Source: Actinoplanes siamensis
GTDB lineage: Bacteria; Actinomycetota; Actinomycetes; Mycobacteriales; Micromonosporaceae
Length of the DNA: 64,000 nt
Assembly: GCF_016862395.1 (NCBI RefSeq)
Contig: NZ_BOMW01000015.1
Location: 51,308-115,307, forward strand
Direction of reading: 5' to 3'
Below are positions 45,460 through 55,000 of the stretch, one piece after another (the stretch's first letter is position 1; each line of letters starts with the position of its first letter). Position numbers and translations under genes: made by a program. The notes beneath the pieces are model-generated. The model saw only the letters and a list, made by a program, of their open reading frames with translations. It was not told the origin of the DNA and searched no databases.

Positions 45460-46619
45460 CCGTCGATCGCGTTGCGGGTGGTGGCCGGCAGGTTGTGGAA
45501 CTGCACGCCGATCTCGGTCAGCCCGTCGCGCGGGGTCCGGCGCATCACCTTCGCCTCGGCCGACCCGTCCAGCCCGGCCAGCGCGAACTCGGCGCGGATC
45601 AGGTCACCGACCGCCACCGGCACGTCAGCGGGCAGCGTGCAGCCCAGCCCGTCCGAGCTGAGGTCGACCATCCGCGCGGTGACCGGTTGCGGCCGGGACG
45701 GCAGTCGCAGCTGGATGGTGCCCTCGATCGCGAGCCGGTCGCTGCGCCGCCGCTCCAGCCGCTCGGCCACGTCGGACAGGTCGCCGATCTGCGCCATCGT
45801 CGCGTCCACGCTGCGGTGCAGGCGCATCACGATGTCGTGCTGCTGGTCGGCGATCCCGCCGAGCTGGCGCATCGCGTCCTCGATGTCCCCCACGTCGTGG
45901 ATGATCGCGCTGAGCGTCTGCCCCATCTGCGCCACGTCCGCCTCCAGCGCCGCGATCGTGCGGGTGATCTGCTCGGTGGAGTCGGCGGTGGTGTCGGCCA
46001 ACCCCTTCACCTCGTCGGCGACCACCGCGAACCCGCTGCCCGCCGCGCCGGCCCGGACCGCCTCGATGGTCGCGTTCAGCGCCAGCAGCCGGGTCTGCGA
46101 CGCGATCCCGGAGATCACGCTGGCGATCCCGGCGACCTGCCGCAGGCTGGCGTTCAGCGCGGTGGCCGCCTCGTCGGCGCTGTGCGCCCGCCGGACCAGC
46201 GCCTCGGCCGCGTCGTTGGTGTGCGTGACCCGCTCGTTGGTGGCCTCGGCGGCCTCGCGCGCCGCGCCGACCTGCACCACGACGTCCTCCAGCTTGCCGC
46301 CGATCACCGCGGCGGTGCTGTCGATCGCCTCCTTGGCGCGGCGGCGCAGGGTCTGCTGCTGCTGTTTCTGCTGCAGGGCGGCGGCCTGTGACTGCTCGGC
46401 CCGGTCGGTCAGCATCCGTTCCAGCTCGGCGTCGCGTTCCCGCAGCGCGTCGTTGAGTTCCGCGATGACGCGCCGGGCGCCGGCGAGGGTCTCCGGGTCG
46501 GCCGGGCGCGTGCCCGCGGCTTCGGCCGTGTCTCTTTCCGCGATCCGGCGGCGCGCCAGCAGGATCGCCCCGGCGGCCAGCACCAGCAGGACGCCGGTCA
46601 GGACGAGCCACACCGGCAT
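45432..46619 (-). CDS. MCP-type signalling protein with C-terminal PilZ domain
   Basis: This 395-residue protein has one N-terminal membrane helix (residues 2-22), a short Gln-rich coiled coil (QQKQQQQ), and a chemoreceptor signalling domain with [20 protein letters not shown]. The C-terminal PilZ domain (about 290-390) has c-di-GMP-binding motifs RRSDR and DLSSDGLG. It lacks a sensor domain, so second-messenger binding is probably its input. In other bacteria MCP-PilZ proteins adjust motility or development to c-di-GMP. Start ATG 46619 has a weak GGGGTG site. No che genes are adjacent. Confidence 0.88.
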   Translation of the reverse strand: MPVWLVLTGVLLVLAAGAILLARRRIAERDTAEAAGTRPADPETLAGARRVIAELNDALRERDAELERMLTDRAEQSQAAALQQKQQQQTLRRRAKEAIDSTAAVIGGKLEDVVVQVGAAREAAEATNERVTHTNDAAEALVRRAHSADEAATALNASLRQVAGIASVISGIASQTRLLALNATIEAVRAGAAGSGFAVVADEVKGLADTTADSTEQITRTIAALEADVAQMGQTLSAIIHDVGDIEDAMRQLGGIADQQHDIVMRLHRSVDATMAQIGDLSDVAERLERRRSDRLAIEGTIQLRLPSRPQPVTARMVDLSSDGLGCTLPADVPVAVGDLIRAEFALAGLDGSAEAKVMRRTPRDGLTEIGVQFHNLPATTRNAIDGYLTRLGSD

Positions 46620-47112
46620 CACCCCGCCGCGCCAGCGCTGGAACCGGCGTCCAGGACCACGGCCCCTCCCGCCCACGCTGGATGTTCGCAGATGATCTGA
46701 AGTTACCCGAGGCCTCCGCGCGTTGTACGGGCTTTGCCCGCGATGGCGGAGCGCGCCGGGCGGCAGCCGCGTATCGCAAGCGTGCGCCGCCGGCAGCCGC
46801 ACGCCGCGTCCCGGCCCTCACCCGCGGCGACTCGTGGTGCCGCCGCCGGCCGGGGCGGGCGCGTCGGCCTTGCGGGCGGTCACGGCTCCCGGCCGGGTCG
46901 GCGCGCGTGGCTCCTGGCGGTCCGTGCCGTTGCGCGACGCGCGGTCCCGGCCGGTGCTCAGGGGTGCGTCACGATCCTCGATGCGCCCCTGAGCACCAGC
47001 CGCGCGCCTGCGGCGTGCCGCCCACGCCGGTGGAGCGAGATTCCGTGCGGGAACTCCTCAGATACCGGATCCGCGGCCGATGGTCGGGACCTCACCAAGA
47101 TCAAGGAGTGAC
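46620..47112. other. Gene-free region with hairpin before small ORF
   Basis: No gene is supported in most of these 493 bases, which are GC-rich with low-complexity frames. The 3' part contains a long hairpin (listed separately) and then the promoter and AAGGAG site of the 62-residue gene. Confidence 0.45.
46953..46997. terminator. Hairpin with 12-bp perfect stem, 21-nt loop
   Basis: GGTGCTCAGGGG (46953-46964) pairs perfectly with CCCCTGAGCACC (46986-46997). It is terminator-like, but no gene ends here. It could terminate a small unannotated transcript or act as a leader structure for the short gene at 47113. Confidence 0.5.
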
Positions 47113-47301
47113 ATGAGCATCAGCATCGGCACCTCGGCCCCGTCCTCCGCCCGGCAGACGCACGCCGCCTGGCTGCGGCTGCGCGGCGAGTGCCGGCAGC
47201 TCTGGGACCAGGTGCTGGACGCCGCACCCCGGGAGAACCCGGAGAGCCGCGACGTGATCGCCCGCCCGCAGCCCGGCAGCGGCGGCAACACCCTGCTGTG
47301 A
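47113..47301 (+). CDS. Small protein, 62 residues, function unknown
   Basis: This short frame is supported by a strong AAGGAG site (47103-47108) five to seven bases before the ATG and by codon composition like its neighbours. The protein is soluble, with a helix-forming middle (AAWLRLRGECRQLWDQVLDA) and a disordered Gly/Ser/Asn C-terminus. I recognise no family. It stands alone between the MCP-PilZ promoter and the convergent oxidoreductase gene. Confidence 0.6.
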   Translation: MSISIGTSAPSSARQTHAAWLRLRGECRQLWDQVLDAAPRENPESRDVIARPQPGSGGNTLL

Positions 47302-47340
47302 CAGCCGGCCACGCGGCCGGGCGCGCGGCCGGGCGCCGAG

Positions 47341-48096
47341 TCAGCGGAGGGTGGTCAGGGCCTCGGCCAGCACGTCCTTGGCGTACTGGACGTCCACCTC
47401 GAGCATCTGCAGCGGGCCGCCGGTCTCGGTCAGCCGCGCCGCCTCCGGGCCGCCGACGAAGAACGGGGCGAAGCCCAACTCGTGGATGATCCAGCAGGCC
47501 GCCTCCCGCGCGTCGCGCTGGTCGGTGCAGACCCACTCGGCGAGCAGCGGGTCGTGGCCGCGGCGGCGGTCCAGCACGTCGGCGGAGATCGTGTTGAAGG
47601 CCTTGACCCAGTGGGCGTCCGGGGCCCACTCGATCAGCTGCTCGAATCCGCTCCTCGTGGTGTCGCCGAGCAGCGGGGCCGTGCCGGGCGCTTCCGGCAC
47701 GCGGACGAAGGCGGGAATATCCAGCGCGGACGGGAAGCCCGGGGAGAAGGAGCCGAGACCACCGGGGCCGGGCGCGCCCGGAACCATGCCCGGGGTCGCC
47801 GTGATGCCGGCGTGCAGCGGGTTGGTGGCGTCGATGACGACCTTGCCGGCCATTCCGTCGTGTGCCAGGTCGATCGCCTCGTGGGCGGAGTCGAAGTTGG
47901 GGGAGAAGAACAGCATCTCGCCGAATGCCGCGGCCTCCGGGACGGTCATCGCCCGGATGTGCCCGTCGCCGTGCTCGACCAGGTCGGTCAGCCGGTCCGG
48001 GTGCCGGGAGGTGACGGCGACGTCGTGACCGCCCTCGGCACACCACGTCGCCAGAGTGCCGCCGAGCTGACCTGCTCCAATGACACCGATACGCAT
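47341..48096 (-). CDS. NAD(P)-binding oxidoreductase, F420-dependent-reductase-like
   Basis: This 251-residue protein has a Rossmann fold beginning at residue 1 (MRIGVIGAGQLGGTLATWCA) and the VVIDATNP turn near residue 87. It then contains FNTISADVL, typical of the coenzyme-F420/NADPH oxidoreductase and prephenate-dehydrogenase-like group. It may reduce a small molecule with NAD(P)H; no F420-specific residue can be confirmed. It starts four bases after the TetR stop on the same strand, so TetR and this gene form one operon. Confidence 0.82.
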   Translation of the reverse strand: MRIGVIGAGQLGGTLATWCAEGGHDVAVTSRHPDRLTDLVEHGDGHIRAMTVPEAAAFGEMLFFSPNFDSAHEAIDLAHDGMAGKVVIDATNPLHAGITATPGMVPGAPGPGGLGSFSPGFPSALDIPAFVRVPEAPGTAPLLGDTTRSGFEQLIEWAPDAHWVKAFNTISADVLDRRRGHDPLLAEWVCTDQRDAREAACWIIHELGFAPFFVGGPEAARLTETGGPLQMLEVDVQYAKDVLAEALTTLR

Positions 48097-48100
48097 GACC

Positions 48101-48760
48101 TCAGGGTGCCTGTCCGATCATCCGCCCGAGCGCTGTTTCCGGGAAATCGGCGTAGAGCATCCGCAGCTCCACCGTGACCAGGTCGTCGACCAGGGCCTCC
48201 GGGTCGGTGGCGGCGGCGAAGGCCGCGGTGCGCAGGTCGTCGATGAGCTCGGCGAGGACCCGTGGCGCCGGGCCGTCCGGGGCGAGTCCGGCGGCGCGGT
48301 CGCGGGCGATCCGGGCGGCCAGCCGGTCGACGTGCGCCTCGCGCAACCCGGCCCGCCATCGCGCGATCGGCGGGCAGCCCGGCGCGGCGGCGAGCGCGCC
48401 GGCGATCAGCCTGCCCTGGTCGCGCCAGATCGCGGCGAGGGCGCTGAGCGAGCGCCGCAGCGCCGGCGCGTCCGGTCCGGTGCCGTCCAGCCACGGCCCG
48501 GCGTCCCGGCCCAACTCGTCGGCCAGGCCGTGCAGCAGCGCGACCACGACGGCGAGCTTGGAGTCGAAGTAGAAGTAGAAGGTGCTCCGCGAGATCTCCG
48601 CGCCGGCGGCCAGTTCGTCGATGGTGATCTCGGCGAGCGGCTTGCGGGCGAGCAGCTCCCGGGCGGTGTCCAGGATCGCCTTCTCGCGCAGGTCTCCCTT
48701 GCTGGGTCCGCGGCGGCGGCCGGCGGGGGCAGGGGTCATGACCATCACGGTATCGCGCAT
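48101..48760 (-). CDS. TetR-family regulator of oxidoreductase pair
   Basis: This TetR protein of 219 residues (from ATG 48760; ATG 48745 or 48739 would give 214 or 212) has a helix-turn-helix EITIDELAAGAEISRSTFYF followed by a helical ligand domain. It sits between an NAD(P)-binding protein and a divergent MDR oxidoreductase. The intergenic GTCGAG/CTCGAC half-sites at 48762-48800 lie directly upstream of both promoters. Repression of the two oxidoreductases, lifted by an electrophile or lipid ligand, is the likely arrangement. No strong ribosome site marks the start; a leaderless transcript is possible. Confidence 0.88.
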   Translation of the reverse strand: MRDTVMVMTPAPAGRRRGPSKGDLREKAILDTARELLARKPLAEITIDELAAGAEISRSTFYFYFDSKLAVVVALLHGLADELGRDAGPWLDGTGPDAPALRRSLSALAAIWRDQGRLIAGALAAAPGCPPIARWRAGLREAHVDRLAARIARDRAAGLAPDGPAPRVLAELIDDLRTAAFAAATDPEALVDDLVTVELRMLYADFPETALGRMIGQAP

Positions 48761-48761
48761 A

Positions 48762-48800
48762 GTCGACACACTGTCGAGTTTCTCGACGTACTGTCGAGTA
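48762..48800. promoter_or_regulatory. TetR operator cluster with GTCGAG half-sites
   Basis: GTCGAG and CTCGAC alternate here: GTCGAG-TTT-CTCGAC (48773-48787) and CTCGAC-GTACT-GTCGAG (48782-48798), sharing the middle half-site. ACTGTCGAGT occurs twice, 20 bp apart (48770, 48790). This is a strong operator candidate between the divergent TetR and MDR genes. Confidence 0.65.
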
Positions 48801-48829
48801 GCTGTCCTTTCGACCCTAGGAGTCAACCG

Positions 48830-49831
<1,002 letters not shown>

Positions 49832-49859
49832 TTCTCCCCTCCTGCGGCGCACCGTTGCG

Positions 49860-49880
49860 GCCCCGGCGGCTTGCCGGGGC
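49860..49880 (+). terminator. Terminator after MDR oxidoreductase
   Basis: GCCCCGGC (49860-49867) and GCCGGGGC (49873-49880) form a perfect eight-base stem with loop GGCTT. TTT follows the stem. Confidence 0.7.
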
Positions 49881-49990
49881 TTTCCCTGAACGATGCTCAG
49901 AGTTGACCTTTCGGATACGGACCGTCCGGCTACCGGTACTCATCCGTACGGACGACGTCACTCACGGAAAGCAGACACTAACGTTCCCGT

Positions 49991-51673
49991 GTGGCAAATC
50001 GGTTCCAACTTTGGGGACAAGCGGGCTGGGCAAGCGCCGAGGTTGTCGGCGAGACGCACTACGCCAAGTCGATACGTGCGCTCTTCGGCACCGACTTCAA
50101 CCCCCAGGGAACCGACATAACCGTCCCGGTCCAGCTGATACCCGATCGCAGCAACCGCCACGACCGCAACGCCGTCGGCGTCTGGTCGGACAACGCCCTG
50201 CTCGGCCACCTGCCGCGCCCGGAAGCCGCGCGATATGTCGGGGTCCTCACCGCGCTCACCAAGCGCAACCTGATCCCCGAGGTCAACGCGCAGATCCACG
50301 GCCGCGAGTGGGGGGAGTACGACGGCCGCCCGCCCGCGTTCGTCGGCACCATCCGCCTCGACCTGGCCGAGCCGCACATGCTGGTGCCGGCCAACGAGCC
50401 GCCGCTGCACGAGCACCGGCTGCTGCCCACCGGTTCCGCGCTGCAGGTCAACGGCCAGGAGCAGCACCTCGACGCGCTGGCCCCGTTCCAGCGCCCGGAG
50501 GGCGAGTGCTGGGCGTACGTGACCCTGCACGAGATGGCCGACCACCTGGTGGAGGTGCGCCTCGGTGACGCCCGGGTCGGTGACCTGAGCCCGAAGATGA
50601 GCTTCGAGCTCACCCCGGTCCTGCGGTACCAGGCCGAGCGCGGCCTCGTGGTGGCCGCCCGCGCCGTGGTCAAGAGCAACGCGATCAAGACCGAGGTGCT
50701 GCTGTACGTGGCCCGGGTGCAGGACCTCCCGGAAGCCTGGACCGGTCCGGCGGTCCGCAGCGCCGCGAGCGGCCGGGCCGCCCCGGTGTCGCCGCCGCCC
50801 GCGACCACGCCGGTGGCGGCCACTCCGCTGTCGCCCGCTGTCACCGGCCCGGACCTGCCGGCCCCCGGGACGTCTGCGGTGCCCAGCTGGATGTCTTCCG
50901 GGGAAACCGTGCCCAGCTGGGCCTCCACGCCCAGCGACGCGCAGCCCACCTGGATGGACCGCAGCGAGCTGGTGCCGACCTGGGTGCAGCCGAGCGGGCC
51001 GGTGCCCAGCTGGGCCGCCTCGGTCAGCGGGCCGGTGCCGACCATCGCGGGGAAGCCGCAGGCGGAGGATCCGGTGGTGCCCGGAGTGCCGGCCAACCCG
51101 ATCCCCGGAGTGCCCACCGCGCCGCTTCCCGGCAGCCGGCTTCCCGGCGGTTCGTTCTCCGACGGCCAGTTTCCCGGCGGCTCGTTCTCCGACGGCCAGT
51201 TTCCCGGCGGCTCGCTGTCCGAGGGCCAGTTCTCCGGCGGCTCGTTCTCCAGCGGCCCGACCGGGCCGGTCAGCGGGATGCCGAGCAGCCCGGCGCCCGC
51301 GGTGGGCACGGCGTCCGGCCAGTTCGGCGTCGTCGGCGGTGGCTCCGGCCTGGACGCTCCGCCCAGTGCCGGATCGCCGCCGGCGGGCCTGTTCGGTGGG
51401 ACCGGCGAGATCGCCGAGACCACTGTCATCCCGGCGCTCTCCGCCGTGGTGCTGAACAAGCACGCCGCGACCGGGACCGCTCCGGTCTCGCCCGCCCCGG
51501 AGCAGAACCGGCACGCTCCGATCCCGCCGGCGCCGACCGGGATCAAGTTCGTGGTCCCGCCGGGTTGGCCGACCCCGCCAGACGGGTGGTATCCGCCGGA
51601 GGGCTGGCGCCCGGACGCGAGCTGGCCGCAGGCTCCCGCTGGTTGGCAGTGGTGGGTCCCGACCTGGGACTGA
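49991..51673 (+). CDS. HIRAN-domain protein with long repeat-rich disordered region
   Basis: This 560-residue protein has an N-terminal HIRAN domain (about residues 15-95), recognised by VPVQLIPDRSNRHDRNAVGV and LGHLPRPEAARYVGVL. In eukaryotic HLTF, HIRAN binds the 3' end of single-stranded DNA at stalled forks. A second folded part runs to about 250. The rest is low-complexity: VPSW/VPTW motifs (about 297-345), four 10-residue PGGSFSDGQF-type repeats (from about 384), and a closing PPGW-PPDGW-PPEGW-APAGW tail that recurs in actinobacterial proteins. The GTG start follows an in-frame stop by 12 bases and has no ribosome site. Its stop is just before the 15-bp array and the giant helicase. Confidence 0.8.
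   Translation: MANRFQLWGQAGWASAEVVGETHYAKSIRALFGTDFNPQGTDITVPVQLIPDRSNRHDRNAVGVWSDNALLGHLPRPEAARYVGVLTALTKRNLIPEVNAQIHGREWGEYDGRPPAFVGTIRLDLAEPHMLVPANEPPLHEHRLLPTGSALQVNGQEQHLDALAPFQRPEGECWAYVTLHEMADHLVEVRLGDARVGDLSPKMSFELTPVLRYQAERGLVVAARAVVKSNAIKTEVLLYVARVQDLPEAWTGPAVRSAASGRAAPVSPPPATTPVAATPLSPAVTGPDLPAPGTSAVPSWMSSGETVPSWASTPSDAQPTWMDRSELVPTWVQPSGPVPSWAASVSGPVPTIAGKPQAEDPVVPGVPANPIPGVPTAPLPGSRLPGGSFSDGQFPGGSFSDGQFPGGSLSEGQFSGGSFSSGPTGPVSGMPSSPAPAVGTASGQFGVVGGGSGLDAPPSAGSPPAGLFGGTGEIAETTVIPALSAVVLNKHAATGTAPVSPAPEQNRHAPIPPAPTGIKFVVPPGWPTPPDGWYPPEGWRPDASWPQAPAGWQWWVPTWD
51141..51260 (+). repeat. Four in-frame 30-bp repeats in the HIRAN gene
   Basis: Four consecutive 30-bp units start at 51141, 51171, 51201 and 51231. 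The first two are nearly identical (TTCCCGGCGG then TCGTTCTCCGACGGCCAGT); the last two are more diverged. They encode PGGSFSDGQF-like decapeptides and can vary in number by slippage. Confidence 0.85.
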
Positions 51674-51675
51674 CC

Positions 51676-51844
51676 GGCTCGGCGCAAGACGGCTCGGCGC
51701 AAGACGGCCCCGCGCCGGCTCGGCGCAAGACGGCCCCGCGCCGGCTCGGCGCAAGACGGCTCGGCGCAAGACGGCTCGGCGCCCGCTCGGCGCAAGACGG
51801 CTCGGCGCCCGCTCGGCGCAAGGCTGCCCGGCTCCGCGCAAGGC
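51676..51844. repeat. Array of about eight 15-bp repeats between HIRAN and giant helicase genes
   Basis: The unit GGCTCGGCGCAAGAC occurs at 51676, 51691, 51717, 51743 and 51758 exactly, and at 51784, 51810 and 51830 with one to three changes. Spacers are 0 or 11 bp, the latter GGCCCCGCGCC or GGCTCGGCGCC. The array begins three bases after the HIRAN stop. The following 253 bases to the helicase start contain no gene. No open frame here looks coding. It may be a protein-binding or mRNA structural element. Confidence 0.8.
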
Positions 51845-52097
51845 GGCCCGGCCGGTGAAGCCCCTCTCGAATCGCGGCCGCCTCCGCCCGGGGGACGGCC
51901 GCTTGGTGTTCCCGCGATCCGGAGCGGCGGCTTCGTCGGCTGCCCGGCGCGGAGGCGCCATCCGGAGCGGGCCGCGCTCGCGCCTCTCGTGTGACTGGTG
52001 TGGCTGGTGAGATTCCCGTTGGTCGGATCCGTGCGGAACGTCGGATTAACCCGAAAAAACGCCACCATGCGGCCCGTCCCCTTGCTGGAATGGGAAA

Positions 52098-55000
52098 ATG
52101 CGGTGGGATCAATCGGATGGGTTGACCGGGCGGCCTGATGCCCGTGTGCGGGCGACGCTGGAAGAGTGGCGGGATGGGCTGCTCGACCTCACCGGCGCCA
52201 ATCCGCTGATCGACGTGCGGACCACGGCGCCCGGGGTGGTGGAGATCCTCAGCCCGTCGCCGCGCAGCGTGGTGGAGGCGCTCCAACGCGGCCGCGAGTG
52301 CGGCTTCCTGGGCATCGAGGAGCAGGCGGAAGGCCCGCGTCCACGCGCCCCGCACGTGTTCCAGACCGCGATGACCGACGCGGAGATGGACGCGACGCTG
52401 CGGTCGCTGCGCCGGGCCGCCCGCCGTGACCTGCTGGAACAGGGCATCGCCACGCTCTACCTGGCGGTCGGCACGGTCCGCTGGCGCGACGGCGAGAACG
52501 AGCACGTCAGCCCGATCCTGCTGATCCCGGTCGACCTGGTCACCCCGGACCCGCAGGACTACCCGCGGCTGCGGGCCCGCGCCGAGGACCCGATCGTCAA
52601 CCCCGCGCTCGACATCTGCCTGCGCCGGCACCACATCGAGCTGCCCGCCGTGGACAGCCTGGCCGCCCTGGACGTCACGGTCTTCTGGGCCCGCCTGGAC
52701 GCCGCGCTCGGCGACCACCCGGACTGGCACTCCGACGAGTCGGTGCTGCTCACCCGGTTCGCCGTGCACCGCGAGGTGATGTACACCGACCTCCTCGACC
52801 ACGAACGGCGGATCCTCGCCCACCCGGTGGTCCGCGCGCTGGCCACCCCGCCGCAGGCGCAGTCCGACGCGTTCAAGTTCGACGTGATCTCCGGCCGGCG
52901 CATCGACGAGGTGGCCAGCCCGGACGACGTGCCGCTGGTGCTGGACGCCGACGCGGCGCAGCGGGCCTGCATCACCGCGGCCCTGCACGGCCGGACGTTC
53001 GTGATGCGCGGTGCGCCGGGCACCGGCAAGTCGCAGACCATCGCCACCATGATCGGCTGCCTGCTGCACGCCGGCCGCCGGGTGCTGCTGGTCGCCGAGA
53101 AGGCCGCCGCCCTGGACACCGTCCGGGACCGGCTGGAGCCCACCGGTCTGCACGACTACCTGCTGGAACTGCACAGCGGCCGGACCGGCCGGGAGCAGGT
53201 GGCGGCCGCCCTGGCCGCCGCGCTCGACTTCATCCCACTGCCCCCGCCGGACCTGTCCACCGACGAACGCGAGGCGCTGCGCGAGCACCGGCAGCGGCTC
53301 AACGCGTACGCCGAGGCGATGAACGAGGTCCGCGAGCCGCTCGGTCACCGCCTGCACGACGTGCTGGGCATGTGCGCGCAGATGACCGACGTGCCGCAGG
53401 CACCGGCACCGACGGAGCTGCCGATCCCGCTCACCACCCAGTCGCTGCAGCGGGTCCGCGACGCCGCCGAGCGCCTGGGCCGCGCCTGGCGGCCGGTCCG
53501 CGAGGGCGACGACTTCCTGTGGCGCGACGTGATCGACCGCAACCGGCTGGACGCCCGGCTGCACCAGGCCCAGACCGCGCTGGATCACCTGTCCGAGGCG
53601 ATCGAACGGGACCCGTTGGCCGAGGCGTTCCTGATCGGCTCGATCGGCGAGGCGATCACCCTGACCACGCTGGTCGGGCACGCCGCCCGCCGCCCGCCCG
53701 AGGCCGCCGACGAGTGGCTGACCATGCCCAGCCTGGAACCGGTGGCCCGCTCCGCCGAGGGCCTGGCGCGCCACCTCAAGGCGCTGCACCAGGCCGAGGA
53801 CGCGGTCCGCGCCCGGGCCGGGGTCACGTGGAGCTCGCTGCCGTCCCCCGCCAAGCTGCCGGTCATCCCGAGCCTGATCCACCTGCAGCCGCCGGCGATC
53901 GACTTGCTGCCGCTCACCGCCGCGCAGGCCCGGGGCCTGGCCCGCCGCTTCGCCGACGAGGCCGACCGGCTCGAACAGCACCAGCACAGCCTGGACCGGG
54001 TCACCGCCCGGCTCGGCCTGCCGAACGTGGTCGCCTTCACCGACCTGCCCCGGCTGGTCGCCATCGTGGACCTGCTGTCCCGGCCGGACAAACCAGAGCC
54101 GGCCTGGTTCGACGACCAGGGCATGCGGGCCGCCCACGCCGCGATGCGCAACCTGCGGCGCGCCGTCAACGTGATGAAGGCGGCCGAGGCCCGGGCCCGC
54201 GAGCACTTCAGCGAGCAGGCTCTGGACGAGCCGGTGGACGAGCTCGCCGAGCGGTTCGCCCACGAGCACAAGGGGATCCGCAAGCTGCGGGCGCCGTACC
54301 GGCGGGACAAGAAGGCGGCCGCCGAGATCGCCCGGCCGGACGTCAAGCGGTCCCAGGCGGTCGCCAACCTGACCGCGGCCGCCGCCTGGAAACGTGCCCG
54401 GCAGGAGCTCGACGAGACCGAGCAGGAGCACGCCGCCATCCTCGGCAGGCACTGGCGGGGGCTGGACACCGACTTCGACGCGATCGAACGGGCGCTGCGC
54501 ACCACCGACGAGGTCCTCCAGGTCACCCCGCCGGAAGCCCTGCCCACCCTGATCGAGCGGATCTGCGCACCCACTCCGAACAGCGCGATCATCCGGATCG
54601 TCGGTGAGGCCGGCAAGGAGTTCGAGCGGTGGACCGCCGCGCTGCGCCCGCCGCCCGAGCCCGCGCCCCGCCCCCAGCTGGCCACCGGACCGATCCACGA
54701 CGCGGTCACCTGGCTGCGCGCCCACGTCGAGCCGTTCACCGCGGTCGCCGAGCTGGTGCAGGCGTACAGCGCGGCGGCCGGCCGGGACTTCACCCTGGCC
54801 GAGGCGGCCGCGATCGGTCTGCTCCGGGAGAGCGCGTCGGAGGCCGCCGCCGCGCTGACGGCCAACGCCAAGGAGTACGCCCGGGTCCTCGGCAGCGCCT
54901 ACCGCGGCACCCAGACCGACGTGGAGGCGCTCGCCACGGCGATGGCCTGGACCTCGGAGGCCCGGCGGATCCGCCACGGCGCCGACGTCGCGTTCACCCC

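Noticed and set aside
46682..47116. 144-codon plus-strand frame before the 62-residue gene
   Set aside because: Arg/Ala/Pro-rich with scattered Cys, crosses the long hairpin, no start signal; better explained as non-coding.
49903..49936. A TTGACC-based promoter for the HIRAN gene
   Set aside because: No acceptable -10 hexamer lies at 16-19 bp; the best candidate is 22 bp away.
51676..51844. The 15-bp array as a CRISPR
   Set aside because: The repeats are too short, spacers are 0 or 11 bp and repeated, and no cas gene is present.
51565..51858. 97-codon plus-strand frame through the 15-bp array
   Set aside because: It consists mainly of the repeat translated (SAQDG, RRLGA) and overlaps the end of the HIRAN gene. 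It has no ribosome site of its own.
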